From Lysobacter sp. (GTDB lineage: Bacteria; Pseudomonadota; Gammaproteobacteria; Xanthomonadales; Xanthomonadaceae), in the NCBI GenBank assembly GCA_013141175.1, contig JABFRN010000001.1, positions 2,433,444 through 2,497,443 on the forward strand: 64,000 nt of DNA. Direction: 5' to 3'. Shown here piece by piece: positions 63,101-64,000 of this stretch (positions within the stretch are counted from its first letter, which is position 1; each line of letters opens with the position of its first letter). The position numbers and the translations under genes are program-made. Below the pieces are notes generated by a model. That model saw only the letters and a list, made by a program, of their open reading frames with translations. It was not told where the DNA came from and did not search any database.

Positions 63101-64000
63101 CCAGGGCTTCCGCACGTTGATCGAAGAAGACGTGCTGTCCGGCCTGCGCACCACGACCACCTTCCACCAGAAGTTTCCGCTGACCAGCCAACCCGAGCGG
63201 GTGGTGGTGAACCCGATCACGCGGAGCGGCGAAGACGGTCCCATCAGCAAGCAAACCTACGCCTGGCGCTGCGACCGCACGAATCGCGCGAACGCGGCGG
63301 CGTGCGTGCCGACGCTGGGCGTGCCGACGCGGTATTTCCCATTCCTCGACACCAAGGAATCGTGGACGTACGACGCGACCACGGCCGCAAGCGGTGGTAC
63401 GCCAGCGACGCTGGGCCATACGCAGGAGATCGCGGCGGACGACGGCAATTGCGCGGGCACGTTGTCGAACGGCTCCGGCTACGACGCATGGGGCAATCTG
63501 GTGCAGCGCACGGTGTACAGTCGCGATGCGGGCACTGGTAGCGCCAGCGGCACCAGCAACCGGCTGGACCGGCAGTGCGTGAGCGAGGTCAACAGTTACA
63601 CCGTGGACACCGCAAACTGGTGGCTGGACAAGTTGACCAGCAAACTGGTGACTACGAAGACCGCTTGGGATGCGGCACAGCACGCGTTGCCGGCGGGGAC
63701 GAGCAACCCGGCGAACACCGTCAGCAGCAGTTATGCGTGGAACACGAATCGCACGCTCTCGACCGAGACGGTGCAAGCGGGCGTAACGAACCAGCAACGG
63801 GTGACCGCATACACGTATCCGACGACGAACAACCATGGCCTGCCCACGGGTGTGGCGGTGAGCGCTTCAGGCGATGCCAACGGCACCCGCAGCACGGGCA
63901 CCACGTATACCGCCGATGGCTATTTCCCGCTGGCGGTGGTCAATGCCCTGGGCCACGGCGCGACGACCACGGTGCGGACCAGGGACGGCCAACCCAGCAG
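60105..64000 (+). CDS. SpvB/FG-GAP/Rhs-type protein (3' end outside window)
   Basis: The frame is open to the right edge, at least 1298 codons. After a hydrophobic start (MLLTMLVGLG, then SSYAQ) comes an SpvB-like domain (GRLAGSASVSGGAASYEIPIAVPPGRRGMQPGLSLNYSS, GIAGMGWSLSGLSSLHRC). FG-GAP/VCBS calcium-type repeats follow (VGDMDGDGATEVI, ADFNQDGRVDFVA, VGDMDGDGRADIV, DFDGDGLPDLL, GDHDGDGRSELLF). A TcdB-middle/Rhs-like part begins near 62.8 kb (DGFGQQVVWTYSPLAG). Such proteins form toxin-encasing shells. The start is uncertain: ATG 60105 is the first in frame, but ATG 60007 has a better ribosome site and TATACT box (59972-59977) in a frame that stops at 60114. Confidence 0.88.
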   Translation, partial: MLLTMLVGLGHPGAFPSSYAQVAPIPFDLIGDQAPVSLQGQLPAHDPTVGRLAGSASVSGGAASYEIPIAVPPGRRGMQPGLSLNYSSRAGNGIAGMGWSLSGLSSLHRCPQTLEQDGQIRAVQLDASDRLCLDGQRLILTGGTYGAVNATYGTELESFARVTQLGGDLVSATSYFKVERKSGEIAYYGNTGTAASTARVVPGGVSVPLTWMIARLEDRVGNAMDYVYTSYGDGETLAKEIWYTGFAGALGDRRVVFNYEDRPSGAGTNDRSSSYLAGGITRQTKRLQSVVTYAVSAPVRSVVLSYGTGVSTTTGRSLLQSATDCAFDGTNWICKPPTTFAWQQGPVMHSMKMPSLSLGAGADVTGLRPVGDMDGDGATEVITTSRSGSTVTSHLVSLTPERTVRWSMAIPSQYALIDLRHGSADFNQDGRVDFVARDSSSGTIVVRAWNGSPTDSNFATAFGTILNTGIAVTGTGNGIDGLKHVGDMDGDGRADIVLLKRINSGAGSCSVKIYIYRNQANGASPPTFPEVASHCLNVPHVGDVMYEGEQLQSVSDFDGDGLPDLLIESDLAFWPTPIGTEKGRKLHRILFGQKQGSTYSLLQKSFSSLFQTAYPRTAHEDKTGLFSMWMDANGDGLDDWLYIGSDVKWKLRYNRGGVLGQAYDLNTSAGLAGCGDGSSGSNTHCAEVWQPWQAGHLAPGDHDGDGRSELLFPTAFAANICTYKYVDNGACPGGDGVGLACQERWVCPEDPITAQPIPGGAGTGVTVDYDGNGVPETEIDQLAIATHAKGFTDYSSYKLNALRIVESATGAPVVSETATGIVSGAVNLPSEDLYGDGHADGLLLSSPEFALRDSFGILTSRGGVPVSSTVSPQTLPGGLPILTGNMLINENLGPGALKNPDGITPQTQDMLQMVTDGFGQQVVWTYSPLAGKAGRTAGMTPLYTVPTVASQRYIDERHIYFTSSMQVVSEMIQSDGIGGLRTWRYGYGEAVYNNQGRGFQGFRTLIEEDVLSGLRTTTTFHQKFPLTSQPERVVVNPITRSGEDGPISKQTYAWRCDRTNRANAAACVPTLGVPTRYFPFLDTKESWTYDATTAASGGTPATLGHTQEIAADDGNCAGTLSNGSGYDAWGNLVQRTVYSRDAGTGSASGTSNRLDRQCVSEVNSYTVDTANWWLDKLTSKLVTTKTAWDAAQHALPAGTSNPANTVSSSYAWNTNRTLSTETVQAGVTNQQRVTAYTYPTTNNHGLPTGVAVSASGDANGTRSTGTTYTADGYFPLAVVNALGHGATTTVRTRDGQPS

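Noticed and set aside
60408-63836. A 1142-codon open frame on the minus strand
   Set aside because: Antisense to the SpvB/FG-GAP gene, with no recognisable domain and Arg/Ala/His-rich composition.

Overview
The window is chromosomal DNA of a gammaproteobacterium of the Xanthomonadaceae/Lysobacteraceae group (Lysobacter, Luteimonas or Xanthomonas relatives). The evidence is the high GC content, the gene order pilA-pilA-pilB-pilC-pilD-coaE next to pilR-pilS-sucC-sucD, the ruvC-ruvA-kup-ruvB arrangement, the tol-pal-cpoB-queE-queC run, and xanthomonad-type REP and hairpin repeats. This assignment is inferred from gene content; no rRNA gene is present.

Layout. Bases 1-4466 hold the 3' end of an Rhs/YD-repeat gene with a variable C-terminal tail and a small AT-rich probable immunity gene. 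Bases 4757-10535 (minus strand) are the type IV pilus cluster: two major-pilin genes, pilB, pilC, pilD and coaE, with a good sigma-54 promoter ahead of the first pilin. Bases 10965-13976 encode a large membrane protein fused to a spermidine-synthase-like domain, overlapping tail to tail with pilR. PilS and PilR, the regulators of sigma-54 pilin promoters, follow. Bases 17286-21707 hold sucCD, a DUF559 cassette flanked by inverted repeats, and nadE. Bases 22244-29385 hold bamD, rluD, a frameshifted pgeF, a DUF4166 gene, a TPR protein and clpB. Bases 29432-40073 hold yceH, a small secreted protein, a YbaL-type antiporter, a large inverted-repeat element, a TonB-dependent receptor, the ABC-F gene yheS and a secreted isoamylase. 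Bases 40263-46794 hold fmdB, a lipoprotein, two tandem DUF3011 genes, aspS, a small AT-rich exported-protein gene, a GNAT and an alpha/beta hydrolase.

Bases 46864-59627 are mostly housekeeping: yebC, ruvC, ruvA (with a duplicated 5' end), kup, ruvB, ybgC, tolQRAB, pal, cpoB, queE and queC. A tRNA-Lys(TTT) follows. From about 60.0 kb to the right edge runs an SpvB/FG-GAP/Rhs-type gene that is open at the window end. Rhs-family genes therefore bound the window on both sides.

The least-explained signal is a set of repeats. One family (21878-22056, and an inverted pair spanning 32381-32990) keeps a fixed chain of four hairpins, while the bases inside two of the stems change in matching pairs between the three copies. 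That pattern is expected from selection on an RNA or single-stranded DNA fold. Other repeat families sit inside or against genes: they flank the DUF559 gene, interrupt pgeF, lie between sucC and sucD, between tolQ and tolR and between queE and queC, and accompany the ruvA 5' duplication.
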